Assembly: GCF_000599605.1 (NCBI RefSeq)
Contig: NZ_KK082675.1
Location: 2,315-41,917 of the forward strand
From: Prevotella sp. HJM029
GTDB lineage: Bacteria; Bacteroidota; Bacteroidia; Bacteroidales; Bacteroidaceae
Length of the DNA: 39,603 nucleotides
Reading direction: 5' to 3'
Part shown: positions 20,145 to 28,059 of the stretch, one piece after another
Position numbering within the stretch: position 1 is the stretch's first letter
How the letters are laid out: each line of letters begins with the position of its first letter
Translations under genes and position numbers: made by a program
The notes under the pieces: generated by a model
The model's input: the letters and a program-made list of their open reading frames with translations, nothing else
What the model was told of the DNA's origin: nothing
Database searches by the model: none

Positions 20145-20394
20145 GAAAAAATCACGAAAAACTACGCGCGAAGGACTATTTCGATTTTAAAACATCCCTT
20201 CGCGCGTGTGCGAAAGGGGGCTTTTGTAAAAAAACTACGAAAAACTACGCGCGAAAGGCTATTTCGATTTTAAAACACCCTTTCGCGCGTGTGCGAAAGG
20301 GGGCTTTTGAAAAAAAACTACGAAAAACTACGCGCGAAGGGCTATTTCGATTTTAAAACACCCTTTCGCGCGTGCGCGAAAGGGACGTTTCCCA
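20145..20394. repeat. 83-nt tandem repeat, three copies, each with a palindromic core
   Basis: Copies are marked by ACTACGCGCGAA at 20161, 20244 and 20327, a period of exactly 83 nt. Each holds arms CGCGCGAA(A)GG and CC(T)TTCGCGCG about 20 nt apart, then a second complement GCGAAAGGG. Arms in copy 1 (20165-20174 with 20197-20206) and copy 2 (20248-20258 with 20279-20289) both pair perfectly although they differ in length, so changes on one side are matched on the other. It lies between the divergent pfkA and LolA-like genes. The short plus-strand frame through it (20028-20273) is not a gene. Confidence 0.9.
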
Positions 20395-20513
20395 TCGGCT
20401 ACTATCGGCTAAAATGTGTGCTACCCCTTGATGCGAAGCGGCTCATTCTGCTTTCTTGGCGAAAATAAACATTATTTTTCTGGCGAGATGAAGCACGGCC
20501 ACGAAACATTTTG

Positions 20514-20521
20514 TACTTTTG
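20514..20521 (+). promoter_or_regulatory. Promoter -7 box of the LolA-like gene
   Basis: TACTTTTG matches TAnnTTTG, 39 nt before the ATG. No good TTG is seen at the -33 position. Confidence 0.55.
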
Positions 20522-20560
20522 TGCCACAAAGAATATAGATAACAACAAGAAACAAAAAGA

Positions 20561-21166
20561 ATGAAACGAATTTTATTTTGTATGCTGTTTGCGGCTCTAA
20601 CGATGGGCGTTTGTGCGCAACAGGCTGACAAAGCACGAAAGATTTTAGACAAAACAGCAACAATCGTTGGTCACAAAGGAGGAGCATCGGCCAGCTTTTC
20701 CATCCAATCCAGCAACGTGGGAACCACGAAAGGCACCATCGCCATCAAAGGGAACATGTTTCATGTAAGTACAGATAAAGCCACAATATGGTATAATGGG
20801 AAAACCCAATGGACCTACATGAAGGCTACAAACGAGGTGAATATCACGACCCCGAATGCTGCAAAACAAGCCCAACTCAATCCCTATAAGTTCTTGTCGC
20901 TTTACAAAACAGGCTACCAGTTGTCGATGAAAAGTGTGCGAGCACCTTATCAAATTCATCTCACGGCCATTGATAAGCAGCAGTCACCACAAGAGTTTTA
21001 CATCACTATCAGCAAAACTTATGTGCCCACGCTCATCAAGATGCGACAGGCGTCAAACTGGACCACCATCAGAATTTCTAATTTTAGACAGCAAGAACAC
21101 AATGTTGGGCTCTTTTCATTTCAATCAAAAGACTTCCCTAAAGCCGAAATCATTGATTTGAGATGA
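20561..21166 (+). CDS. LolA-like outer-membrane lipoprotein carrier protein
   Basis: A 201-residue periplasmic protein with a signal peptide (MKRILFCMLFAALTMGVCAQ, cleavage near residue 19-20). The body has the LolA/LolB-type open-barrel pattern: repeated beta strands including KGTIAIKGNMFHVST, TIWYNGKTQWTYMKATNEVN and a Pro after VNITT. Such proteins ferry lipoproteins across the periplasm, a busy route in Bacteroidota. It is monocistronic with its own terminator. Confidence 0.8.
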   Translation: MKRILFCMLFAALTMGVCAQQADKARKILDKTATIVGHKGGASASFSIQSSNVGTTKGTIAIKGNMFHVSTDKATIWYNGKTQWTYMKATNEVNITTPNAAKQAQLNPYKFLSLYKTGYQLSMKSVRAPYQIHLTAIDKQQSPQEFYITISKTYVPTLIKMRQASNWTTIRISNFRQQEHNVGLFSFQSKDFPKAEIIDLR

Positions 21167-21209
21167 TATAAGGACACTACAACAAGCCCTTGCAAAAGTC
21201 ACCCAAGAG

Positions 21210-21244
21210 GTCGTCTATGTTTTTCGCATAGACGACTTTTTTTT
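21210..21244 (+). terminator. Intrinsic terminator of the LolA-like gene
   Basis: Perfect 10-bp stem GTCGTCTATG/CATAGACGAC with a 7-nt loop followed by eight T. Confidence 0.92.
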
Positions 21245-21316
21245 GAGCATTACACCCCACTTTTTTCATTTAATACCCTAAACAACACCTCAATATGCAA
21301 TTCTTCATAAAAAAAG

Positions 21317-21347
21317 TTGGAACATAACACTTTTTTCTTTAGGTTTG
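21317..21347 (+). promoter_or_regulatory. Promoter of the helix-hairpin-helix barrel gene
   Basis: TTG (21317-21319), 20 nt spacer, TAGGTTTG (21340-21347); 24 nt from the -7 box to the ATG. Confidence 0.8.
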
Positions 21348-21371
21348 TGCCACTTTGAATAAATACTGGTC

Positions 21372-23396
21372 ATGAACAAATGCCCCACAAAACAACACCT
21401 AAGATGGTTATTGGCCGCACTGCTCACTTGCATAGCGACCACATCAATAGCACAAACACAATCTACATGGCAAGAAGATTATCAAGAATTCATACGCGAA
21501 GAAGATGAAGATAAAGCGCCTGACGAAGAACTTTATGAATGGTTAGCATCTTTCATTGCCAAGCCCATTGACCTCAATCGTGCCACGCGTGAAGACTTAG
21601 AACAGCTGCCATTCCTGAGCGATCAGCAAATAGAAGACATCCTTTTTTATCGCTATCAATGTCAAAACATACGCTCAACAGCCGAGTTACATCTTATTCC
21701 ATCGCTCAGCAATGCTTGCGCACGTCTACTTGCGCATTTCATTAGTGTAGAGATGCCCTCAGAAAAGCCTTACAACTCATTATTAAAGTCTCTCCATCAT
21801 GGCTATCATCAAATAATGTTCAGCGCAAACATTCCACTCTATCAGCGTCGTGGTTTTACAGAAAGAAAGTATTTGGGTGACCCCATAAAACATGACTTTC
21901 GCTACACTTTTCAGGCTAATCATCAAATAGCATGGGGATTAATAGGTGCACAAGATGCGGGTGAGCCCTTTTTCAGGCAAGGCAACTCTTGTGGCTACGA
22001 TCACTATGCTGGTTACCTCTTACTTCGCAATTTTCACTGCATTAAGACAGCCATCATAGGAGATTATCGTGTGAAAGTAGGGATGGGACTGGTTATCAAC
22101 AACGATTTTGCCTTGGGAAAGACCATGCTACGCTATGCTTTAGAGCGCACCACAGCAACACTTCATCCACACGCCTCCCGCACAGCAGGCAACTATCTTC
22201 AAGGCGCAGCTGTAACAATAGCACTCAATCGATATATCACCACTACAAACTTCGTTTCTTATCACGCTAACGATGCCACGTTAAATAAAGATAAGTCTGA
22301 GACAATTTCCACCTTATTATATAATGGACTGCACAGAACCGAGCAAGAGATGCTTCATAAAAACAACCATCAGCAGTTTGTTGCTGGAACCCATCTACAA
22401 TATGCCAAAGATGGTTTCCACCTTGCCACAACCTTACTCCATACCACTTTGAGCCGCGTTTTCCGCCCCAACACCACACAACTCTACAAGCAATTTGCTC
22501 CTGCAGGGAAGCACTTCACCAATCTTTCAATAGACTACGGCTACACCAATCGTCATCTAAGTTTCATGGGTGAGACAGCGATGGATAAGTGTTGTGCATT
22601 AGCCACTCTCAATAGTCTCACTTGGCAAATGAGTAGTAGTGTGCAAATGCAATTCATTCAACGCTTCTACAGCCTACGTTATCAAAGTTTATTCGCACGG
22701 AGTTTTGGTGAAAATGGCCATGTTCAAGATGAGAGTGGTATTTTCTCCAGCTTACAATGGCACATCAATGCCCTGCATCAGCTCTATTTTGCAGCCGACT
22801 ATGCTTATTTCGCTTGGCCAAGATACCGGCAATCTTTTGCCGGAACACATGCCATAGAAGCATGCACGCAATGGGATTTTCAAGGTAACAACTGGCGCAT
22901 GAATGTACGCTACAATTATCGATTGCAACAACAAGACGTTCCTGATCATAGCCAACTACATAACAAGCATACACATCGCATACGCATACAAACAATTTAT
23001 CCCCTTTGGCAATGGCAATGTCAGACAGAATTGGATGGTGTCGTTGTGGCACAAGAAAAACAATCTCCAGGATTTCTACTGTCGCAAACTGCCACAAAAA
23101 GCTGGAATGCGGCATCCATCACAGCACACATCGCCTATTTTTATACCCAAGACAACCAAGCTGCACTCTACCAATATGAACGAGCATTGCGCTATCAATT
23201 TCATTTTTTACGTTTTTCAGGCAAGGGTATGCGCTACGCCTTACAAAGTAAACTCATTTGCAACCATCACTTCATTTTCATTGCTCACGCGGGTTTGACC
23301 CATTATTTTGATCGCCAAACTATCGGCACTGGCCCTCAACAAATTATGCACCCTGTTCAAGCGGATATTCAGATACAAACTATTTTAAAATTCTAA
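21372..23396 (+). CDS. Helix-hairpin-helix protein with outer-membrane beta-barrel
   Basis: A 674-residue exported protein. Signal peptide at residues 1-27 (hydrophobic LLAALLTCIATTSIA, cleavage after AQ). A ComEA-like helix-hairpin-helix unit follows, at about residues 66-95 (PIDLNRATREDLEQLPFLSD). The remaining roughly 520 residues alternate aromatic and polar positions and end in ILKF with a terminal Phe, as in outer-membrane barrels. Homologues of this layout are widespread in Bacteroidota but have no settled function. A role in moving DNA or binding another polymer at the outer membrane is conceivable from the HhH unit, but is only inference. Monocistronic. Confidence 0.75.
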   Translation: MNKCPTKQHLRWLLAALLTCIATTSIAQTQSTWQEDYQEFIREEDEDKAPDEELYEWLASFIAKPIDLNRATREDLEQLPFLSDQQIEDILFYRYQCQNIRSTAELHLIPSLSNACARLLAHFISVEMPSEKPYNSLLKSLHHGYHQIMFSANIPLYQRRGFTERKYLGDPIKHDFRYTFQANHQIAWGLIGAQDAGEPFFRQGNSCGYDHYAGYLLLRNFHCIKTAIIGDYRVKVGMGLVINNDFALGKTMLRYALERTTATLHPHASRTAGNYLQGAAVTIALNRYITTTNFVSYHANDATLNKDKSETISTLLYNGLHRTEQEMLHKNNHQQFVAGTHLQYAKDGFHLATTLLHTTLSRVFRPNTTQLYKQFAPAGKHFTNLSIDYGYTNRHLSFMGETAMDKCCALATLNSLTWQMSSSVQMQFIQRFYSLRYQSLFARSFGENGHVQDESGIFSSLQWHINALHQLYFAADYAYFAWPRYRQSFAGTHAIEACTQWDFQGNNWRMNVRYNYRLQQQDVPDHSQLHNKHTHRIRIQTIYPLWQWQCQTELDGVVVAQEKQSPGFLLSQTATKSWNAASITAHIAYFYTQDNQAALYQYERALRYQFHFLRFSGKGMRYALQSKLICNHHFIFIAHAGLTHYFDRQTIGTGPQQIMHPVQADIQIQTILKF

Positions 23397-23451
23397 CACT
23401 AACCAGCCCAAAAGACAACAAAAAACTTTCTTCAACCATAGAAACTATAAA

Positions 23452-23481
23452 GAGGCGAAGATGTGCTTGCATCTCCGCCTC
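23452..23481 (-). terminator. Terminator of mscL (possibly bidirectional)
   Basis: 12-bp stem with one G-T pair (GAGGCGGAGATG/CATCTTCGCCTC on the minus strand), 6-nt loop, followed by TTTATAGTTT. It lies between two converging genes and may end both transcripts. Confidence 0.7.
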
Positions 23482-23515
23482 GAATACTTATAAAAGGTAA
23501 TCCTCCTACGTTGTT

Positions 23516-23941
23516 TTATTTATTTTTCAATAAATCACGGATTTCACTCAGCAGCTGCTCTTCTTTAGAAGGTTCTGGCTCTGGAGCAGGTGCTACAGGC
23601 TCTTCTTCTTTTTTCTTACTAAGCTTAGTTATTCCTTTCACCATCAAGAACACACAGAATGCAATAATAAGGAAGTTAAACACTGTCTGTAAGAAATTAC
23701 CATAATTGATGGTCACAGCCTTTGTCTGCTCTAATCCTGGAACAAATGATTGCGGAAGTGTAATCTTCAAATCACTAAATTGTACACCACCGATAAGCCA
23801 ACCAATAGGAGGCATAATTATGTCGTCGACTATTGACGAAACAATCTTACCAAATGCACCGCCAATAATAACACCGACAGCCATGTCAACAGCATTGCCT
23901 TTCACGGCAAAATCTTTAAACTCTTGAATAAATTTACCCAT
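23516..23941 (-). CDS. mscL: Large-conductance mechanosensitive channel
   Basis: A 141-residue inner-membrane protein. The N-terminal [20 protein letters not shown] and pore helix [20 protein letters not shown] are the MscL signature. A second membrane helix ([20 protein letters not shown]) precedes a cytoplasmic tail with an acidic linker rich in Pro and Glu ([20 protein letters not shown]) and the terminal helix bundle. It opens under membrane tension during hypo-osmotic shock. Divergent from gapA. Confidence 0.95.
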   Translation of the reverse strand: MGKFIQEFKDFAVKGNAVDMAVGVIIGGAFGKIVSSIVDDIIMPPIGWLIGGVQFSDLKITLPQSFVPGLEQTKAVTINYGNFLQTVFNFLIIAFCVFLMVKGITKLSKKKEEEPVAPAPEPEPSKEEQLLSEIRDLLKNK

Positions 23942-24114
23942 ATTTTTTAAAATGACACTGTGTAATAAACGAATCCCCCTAACAGAGGCAAGTTTGTTAT
24001 ATCGAGTTTACAAATTTAAACTTCAAATGAAGTCGAACTATATTTTGCAACTGGGGAGCGCCGTTTTTATAATATTTAATACAACTTGCGCCTGCAAAAG
24101 TAAAAAAAATATTG

Positions 24115-24122
24115 TATCTTTG
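24115..24122 (+). promoter_or_regulatory. Promoter -7 box of gapA
   Basis: TATCTTTG matches the consensus. The best -33 candidate is CCTG (24091-24094) with a 20 nt spacer. The leader would be about 75 nt, long for the window. Confidence 0.6.
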
Positions 24123-24202
24123 CAACCGTCAGAAGCAGAATATTTCTACTTGTAACATAGAAAGGATATATTTTATAAACTCTTATAAAAACAAAAGTAA
24201 AA

Positions 24203-25270
24203 ATGACAAAAGTAGCTATTAACGGTTTCGGCCGTATTGGTCGCCTCGCATTCCGTCAGATGTTTGAGGCTGAAGGTTATGAAGTTGTTGCTATCAACGA
24301 CTTAACAAGCCCTAAGATGCTTGCACACCTCTTGAAGTATGACACAGCTCAGGGTGGTTTCGCAGGTAAATATGGTGAAGGCAAGCACACTGTAAGCTAT
24401 AAGGATGCTGTTCTCGGAGAAGATGGTAAGACAGTTGTTACTCCTGGTTCTATCACTGTTGATGGCAAGGAAATTACAATTTATGCAAAACCAAATGCAG
24501 CTGAACTTCCTTGGGGTGAGTTAGGCGTAGACGTTGTACTGGAGTGCACAGGTTTCTACACATCAAAAGCTAAGGCTTCTGCTCACTTGCAGGCTGGTGC
24601 TAAAAAAGTTGTTATCTCTGCTCCTGCAGGAAACGATCTTCCAACCATCGTTTACAACGTAAACCACAAGACATTAACTCCTGCTGACACCGTTATTTCT
24701 GCAGCTTCTTGCACAACCAACTGCTTGGCTCCTATGGCTGCAGCATTGAACAAGTATGCTCAAATTCAAAGCGGTATCATGTCAACGATTCACGCTTATA
24801 CGGGCGACCAAATGATTCTTGATGGTCCTCAGCGCAAGGGTGACCTCCGCCGTTCACGCGCAGGTGCTTGCAATATCGTTCCTAACTCAACAGGTGCAGC
24901 AAAGGCTATCGGCCTCGTTATTCCTGAATTGAATGGCAAATTGATTGGTTCTGCACAGCGCGTTCCTACCCCAACAGGTTCAACAACCATCCTTACAGCT
25001 GTTGTCAAAGGCAACGATGTAACAGTTGAAGGTATCAATGCAGCAATGAAGGCAGCAGCAACTGAGAGCTTTGGTTACAACGAAGACGAAATCGTTTCTT
25101 CTGATGTTATCGGCATGCGCTTCGGTTCTCTCTTCGATGCTACCCAAACTATGGTTAGCAAAGTCGCTGATGGCTGCTACCAAGTACAGGTTGTTTCTTG
25201 GTATGACAATGAGAACTCTTACACTTCTCAAATGGTTCGTACCATCAAGTACCTCGCTGAATTGAAGTAA
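24203..25270 (+). CDS. gapA: Glyceraldehyde-3-phosphate dehydrogenase
   Basis: A 355-residue glycolytic enzyme. N-terminal Rossmann segment [20 protein letters not shown], catalytic Cys170 in [12 protein letters not shown], and the C-terminal [17 protein letters not shown] are diagnostic. It is about 20 residues longer than typical, mostly in the loop at residues 60-90. Codon choice is visibly more uniform than that of its neighbours, as expected for a highly expressed gene. It is transcribed alone, between its promoter and a strong terminator. Confidence 0.97.
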   Translation: MTKVAINGFGRIGRLAFRQMFEAEGYEVVAINDLTSPKMLAHLLKYDTAQGGFAGKYGEGKHTVSYKDAVLGEDGKTVVTPGSITVDGKEITIYAKPNAAELPWGELGVDVVLECTGFYTSKAKASAHLQAGAKKVVISAPAGNDLPTIVYNVNHKTLTPADTVISAASCTTNCLAPMAAALNKYAQIQSGIMSTIHAYTGDQMILDGPQRKGDLRRSRAGACNIVPNSTGAAKAIGLVIPELNGKLIGSAQRVPTPTGSTTILTAVVKGNDVTVEGINAAMKAAATESFGYNEDEIVSSDVIGMRFGSLFDATQTMVSKVADGCYQVQVVSWYDNENSYTSQMVRTIKYLAELK

Positions 25271-25331
25271 GATACAACCTATAAGACTTTTGCTTGATTG
25301 TACATCGTACATTCTTAGCAGGTTAAAATCA

Positions 25332-25363
25332 TCTCTGTCAGCCGTGCTGACAGAGATTTTTTT
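25332..25363 (+). terminator. Intrinsic terminator of gapA
   Basis: Perfect 11-bp stem TCTCTGTCAGC/GCTGACAGAGA with a 3-nt loop and seven T. It ends 15 nt before the miaA ATG. Confidence 0.95.
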
Positions 25364-25365
25364 AT

Positions 25366-25373
25366 TATCTTTG
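25366..25373 (+). promoter_or_regulatory. Promoter -7 box very close to the miaA start
   Basis: TATCTTTG ends 5 nt before the ATG at 25379, directly after the gapA terminator T-run. If used, the transcript would be leaderless or nearly so. No clear TTG is found at the -33 position, where the terminator hairpin lies. Confidence 0.5.
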
Positions 25374-25378
25374 CTCAC

Positions 25379-26326
25379 ATGACAAATGAAACGGCACCTC
25401 TAATCACAATTCTCGGACCTACAGCATCGGGGAAAACAACATTTGCAACTCACTTAGCTGCGACACAATGTGGTGAAATCCTAAGTGGCGATAGTCGTCA
25501 GGTTTATCGTGGAATGGACATTGGTACGGGCAAAGATTTATCGGATTATATAGTAGACGGACAAGCTATTCCCTATCATTTGATAGACATCTGCGATCCA
25601 GGAACGAAATATAACCTCTTTCGCTATCAAGAAGATTTCATGAAAGGCTATGAAGACATTCGTAAACGGGGCGCACAACCTATTCTTTGCGGTGGAACAG
25701 GACTTTATATCGAATCGGTTTTGAAAGGCTACCACCTGTCGCCAGTTCCACAAAATAAAGTGTTGCGTCAAGAATTAGCTCATAAAACATTAGATGAGCT
25801 AACGGAAATTTTAAAACAATTGAAACAACAACAGGGAGACTCACTACACAACACAACGGATGTTGATTCCTGTCAGCGCGCTATTCGTGCGATAGAAATT
25901 GAGACCTATAATCTACAACACCCTACAACCGAACGAGAATATCCTCCTATTCCGTCTGTCATCATTGGCCTAAACATTGATCGAGAAGCTCGTCGTCAGA
26001 AAATAACACAACGCTTACAAGCACGTCTCAATGCAGGAATGATTGCAGAAGTAGAGCAACTATTGCAACAAGGAATTCCCGCCGATGACCTTATTTATTA
26101 TGGTTTAGAGTATAAATTTGTGACAGAATACGTAGTTGGGAAATTGACTTTTGGAGAGATGTTTCGACAGTTAGAAATAGCAATCCATCAATTTGCAAAA
26201 CGACAAATGACATGGTTCCGTGGTATGGAGCGCCGTGGCTTCACAATTCATTGGATAGATGCAACGCTCCCCATGAAAGAAAAACTGTCAAAGGCTTGTA
26301 GCCTGTTGCAACTTTCACACCAGTAG
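25379..26326 (+). CDS. miaA: tRNA dimethylallyltransferase
   Basis: A 315-residue protein adding a dimethylallyl group to A37 of tRNAs reading codons starting with U. P-loop GPTASGKT at residues 13-20, LSGDSRQVYRGMDIGTGKDL, YHLIDICDP and CGGTGLYIESVLKG follow in the usual order. The P-loop is so near the N-terminus that no later start is possible. The GTGKD motif (instead of GTAKP) and the rather short C-terminal part suggest the Bacteroidota paralogue that often accompanies a second MiaA. Confidence 0.92.
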   Translation: MTNETAPLITILGPTASGKTTFATHLAATQCGEILSGDSRQVYRGMDIGTGKDLSDYIVDGQAIPYHLIDICDPGTKYNLFRYQEDFMKGYEDIRKRGAQPILCGGTGLYIESVLKGYHLSPVPQNKVLRQELAHKTLDELTEILKQLKQQQGDSLHNTTDVDSCQRAIRAIEIETYNLQHPTTEREYPPIPSVIIGLNIDREARRQKITQRLQARLNAGMIAEVEQLLQQGIPADDLIYYGLEYKFVTEYVVGKLTFGEMFRQLEIAIHQFAKRQMTWFRGMERRGFTIHWIDATLPMKEKLSKACSLLQLSHQ

Positions 26327-26351
26327 CTCCCTCTTTCATCTACTAAAATGG

Positions 26352-26370
26352 TACGCGATTTCGGGATAAG
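26352..26370 (+). repeat. 19-bp direct repeat, left copy (IS-end-like)
   Basis: TACGCGATTTCGGGATAAG matches 17 of 19 bases of TACGCAAGTTCGGGATAAG at 31850-31868 in the same orientation. It lies just beyond the stop of a transposase-like tail, which suggests an insertion sequence end. Confidence 0.55.
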
Positions 26371-26371
26371 C

Positions 26372-26505
26372 TTAGTATACAAATAGTTCTAACTGCTTTG
26401 ATTTTTCAATATAAACAGGTAACACCTCTGTTTTATTGTCAAAAAAGCAATAGGCAATAAGGACAGAACATAGGTTCATGATAAAGTTATGTATTGAGCG
26501 GTGTA
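26372..26505 (-). pseudogene. C-terminal scrap of a transposase-like protein
   Basis: The minus-strand frame ends at TAA 26372-26374 with IHNFIMNLCSVLIAYCFFDN, then KTEVLPVYIEKSKQLELFVY. This looks like the tail of a DDE transposase but of a different type from the adjacent IS982-like N-terminus. The family is not identified. The frame has no start and merges upstream with the other pseudogene. Confidence 0.4.
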
Positions 26506-26691
26506 CGAATAATAGCATATAAGAATCGTTATCATCTCACTTTCGGAAAGTCTCCCTTTACGATTTATGTAACATTTCCTACTACTATTATGGGCGAATA
26601 AGCACAGGTCTTTCTTCAATTCACCGCCTAAATTCTTGTCAAACTCATCGATAATACAGAATATTTCTGTAACATTATCCTTGGTTATCAT
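26476..26691 (-). pseudogene. Truncated IS982-type transposase (N-terminal 71 residues)
   Basis: From ATG 26689-26691 the protein begins MITKDNVTEIFCIIDEFDKN and continues with NRKGRLSESEMITILICYYS, close to the start of IS982-family transposases. It then leaves the family pattern and stops, against an expected length near 300 residues. The frame is open further upstream, but that part is not transposase-like. Confidence 0.65.
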
Positions 26692-26770
26692 CGCTATATG
26701 TATTTTATAAGAATGCTGCCACAAGACATTCGGAGAGAAAAGCAAGCACACAGATAGGCCGCACAAAGGG

Positions 26771-26935
26771 GATGTGTGCGGGCTACCGAATATCAGTAAG
26801 CGCACCTTGTAGCATTATCACGATATGGGTATGCTGTCGTTTACGCAGATCGGACACAAGTGCTATTGCACGCGTGAAGATGTGGAAGCACTTCTTCTTA
26901 CAAAGTCGAATAAACTTAAAAGCAAACAAATATAA
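26771..26935 (+). pseudogene. Helix-turn-helix (excisionase-like) protein remnant with internal stop
   Basis: The plus frame reads GDVCGLPNISKRTL, TAG (26810-26812), then HYHDMGMLSFTQIGHKCYC and REDVEALL up to TAA at 26933-26935. Family members usually have Gln (CAG) at the place of the TAG. These small HTH proteins are typical of Bacteroidales mobile elements. The N-terminal part is missing. Confidence 0.6.
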
Positions 26936-26958
26936 AGGAAACAACAAGAGATTTGAAC

Positions 26959-27233
26959 ATGGAGACGGACGAGATGCAGCTGGTCGTCTCGACATTGAGA
27001 AATGTAGGGAAACGGATAGTAGAAATGACGGATACGCACAAGCTACTCTTATAGATGGACTTTTCCTCATGTGCAAGGAAGTGTGCGATCGGCTGCATAT
27101 CAGTTCCTGCTCCTTACAGGACTATCGCAACAGAAAGATTATACCCTACACGCAGTTTGCTGGGAAGATACTCTACAAAGAATCGCTTTTAGAAAAAAAT
27201 GTTGAAGGAGAATTTTTATTCAAGCTCATTTAA
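26959..27233 (+). pseudogene. Second helix-turn-helix (excisionase-like) gene, frameshifted
   Basis: The frame from ATG 26959 gives METDEMQLVVSTLRNVGKRI and VEMTDTHKLLL, then stops at TAG 27052-27054. The next frame continues as DGLFLMCKEVCDRLHISSCS, YRNRKIIPYTQFAGKILYKE and ends at 27233. Together they give one HTH protein of the same kind as the preceding remnant, 23 nt downstream of it. A one-base shift near 27045-27055 explains the break. Confidence 0.65.
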
Positions 27234-27274
27234 GTTTGGTATCATAATTCGATTAAAATACTCATTAATAGGTA

Positions 27275-27305
27275 TTGTCTGTATCGGATTCTTTCCATAT
27301 CTTTG
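27275..27305 (+). promoter_or_regulatory. Promoter ahead of the TetR-TonB-DUF4374 operon
   Basis: TTG (27275-27277), 20 nt spacer, TATCTTTG (27298-27305): a full -33/-7 match. Transcription would start near 27312, about 130 nt before the TetR start. Confidence 0.75.
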
Positions 27306-27367
27306 TATCCAAAAATCGAATTAATGATAAAAATATCACACAGCCGCATAAAGGCAATAATAAAAGT

Positions 27368-27402
27368 AGCGTACTGTCTAAAAAAGACAGTACGCTTTTT
27401 TT
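27368..27402 (+). terminator. Terminator-like hairpin just before the TetR gene
   Basis: Perfect 12-bp stem AGCGTACTGTCT/AGACAGTACGCT with a 5-nt loop, followed by seven T. It lies between the promoter at 27275 and the TetR start, so it could be an attenuator, the end of a short RNA of about 90 nt, or double as a palindromic operator. Confidence 0.8.
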
Positions 27403-27440
27403 ATGAACAAAATTAAACGATGTCCGTTAATAAAACAGTA

Positions 27441-28055
27441 ATGAAAACGTTAAAAGAAGACATAAGAAACAAGATTGTCGCAGCTGCTCGCAATGAATTT
27501 ATTAAAAATGGCTTTAGAAAAACTTCGATGCGAACAATTTCGGCAAAATCGGGAGTTGCCTTAGGTAATATATACAATTATTTTAAGACAAAGGATGATA
27601 TTTTTTATACTGTCCTTAGACCTTTACTTATAGTCTTGGATGAAAGGATGTCCTCCTATCGCATAGAACATAACAAAATAGATAAACTTCACTTCTCTAT
27701 ACAAAATCAAAAAGATTTGCTAAGAGAAACGCTTAAAATAATTTTCTTATATAAAGAAGAATTAAAGTTATTACTCTTTGAATCAAAAGGTACTTCTGTA
27801 GAGTTTTTCCGTGAAAATTTTATCGAAGAACAAGTTACAATAAGTAAAGAATATATTGACCAAATGCAAAAAGTCTATCCACAAATACAAACAAGAATTT
27901 CGTCACTATTCTTTCGGATTTCCTCTTCCACATGGGTAACGATCATCGGAGAGATTGTCTCAAGCACAGAAATCTGCAAGGAAGAGGTAAAACAGGTCTT
28001 ATCTGAATACATACGCTATAATACGGCAGGATGGCGAGAACTCATTAATCCATAA
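27441..28055 (+). CDS. TetR-family transcriptional regulator
   Basis: From the ATG at 27441 the protein has 204 residues, beginning MKTLKEDIRNKIVAAARNEF; an ATG at 27420 adds seven residues and is possible. The N-terminal helix-turn-helix reads TSMRTISAKSGVALGNIYNY with the usual FKTKDDIFYTVL after it. The C-terminal ligand domain is not assignable. The stop is 4 nt before the TonB receptor start, so the regulator and the transport genes form one transcript, and self-regulation of the locus is likely. The signal sensed is unknown. Confidence 0.88.
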   Translation: MKTLKEDIRNKIVAAARNEFIKNGFRKTSMRTISAKSGVALGNIYNYFKTKDDIFYTVLRPLLIVLDERMSSYRIEHNKIDKLHFSIQNQKDLLRETLKIIFLYKEELKLLLFESKGTSVEFFRENFIEEQVTISKEYIDQMQKVYPQIQTRISSLFFRISSSTWVTIIGEIVSSTEICKEEVKQVLSEYIRYNTAGWRELINP

Positions 28056-28059
28056 AATT

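Noticed and set aside
20028-20273. An 81-codon frame through the 83-nt repeats
   Set aside because: It exists only because the repeat has few stops; the product is repeat-encoded and highly basic with no start signal.
26692-26805. N-terminal extension of the IS982-like frame
   Set aside because: The added 38 residues do not resemble a transposase and are antisense to the first HTH remnant.
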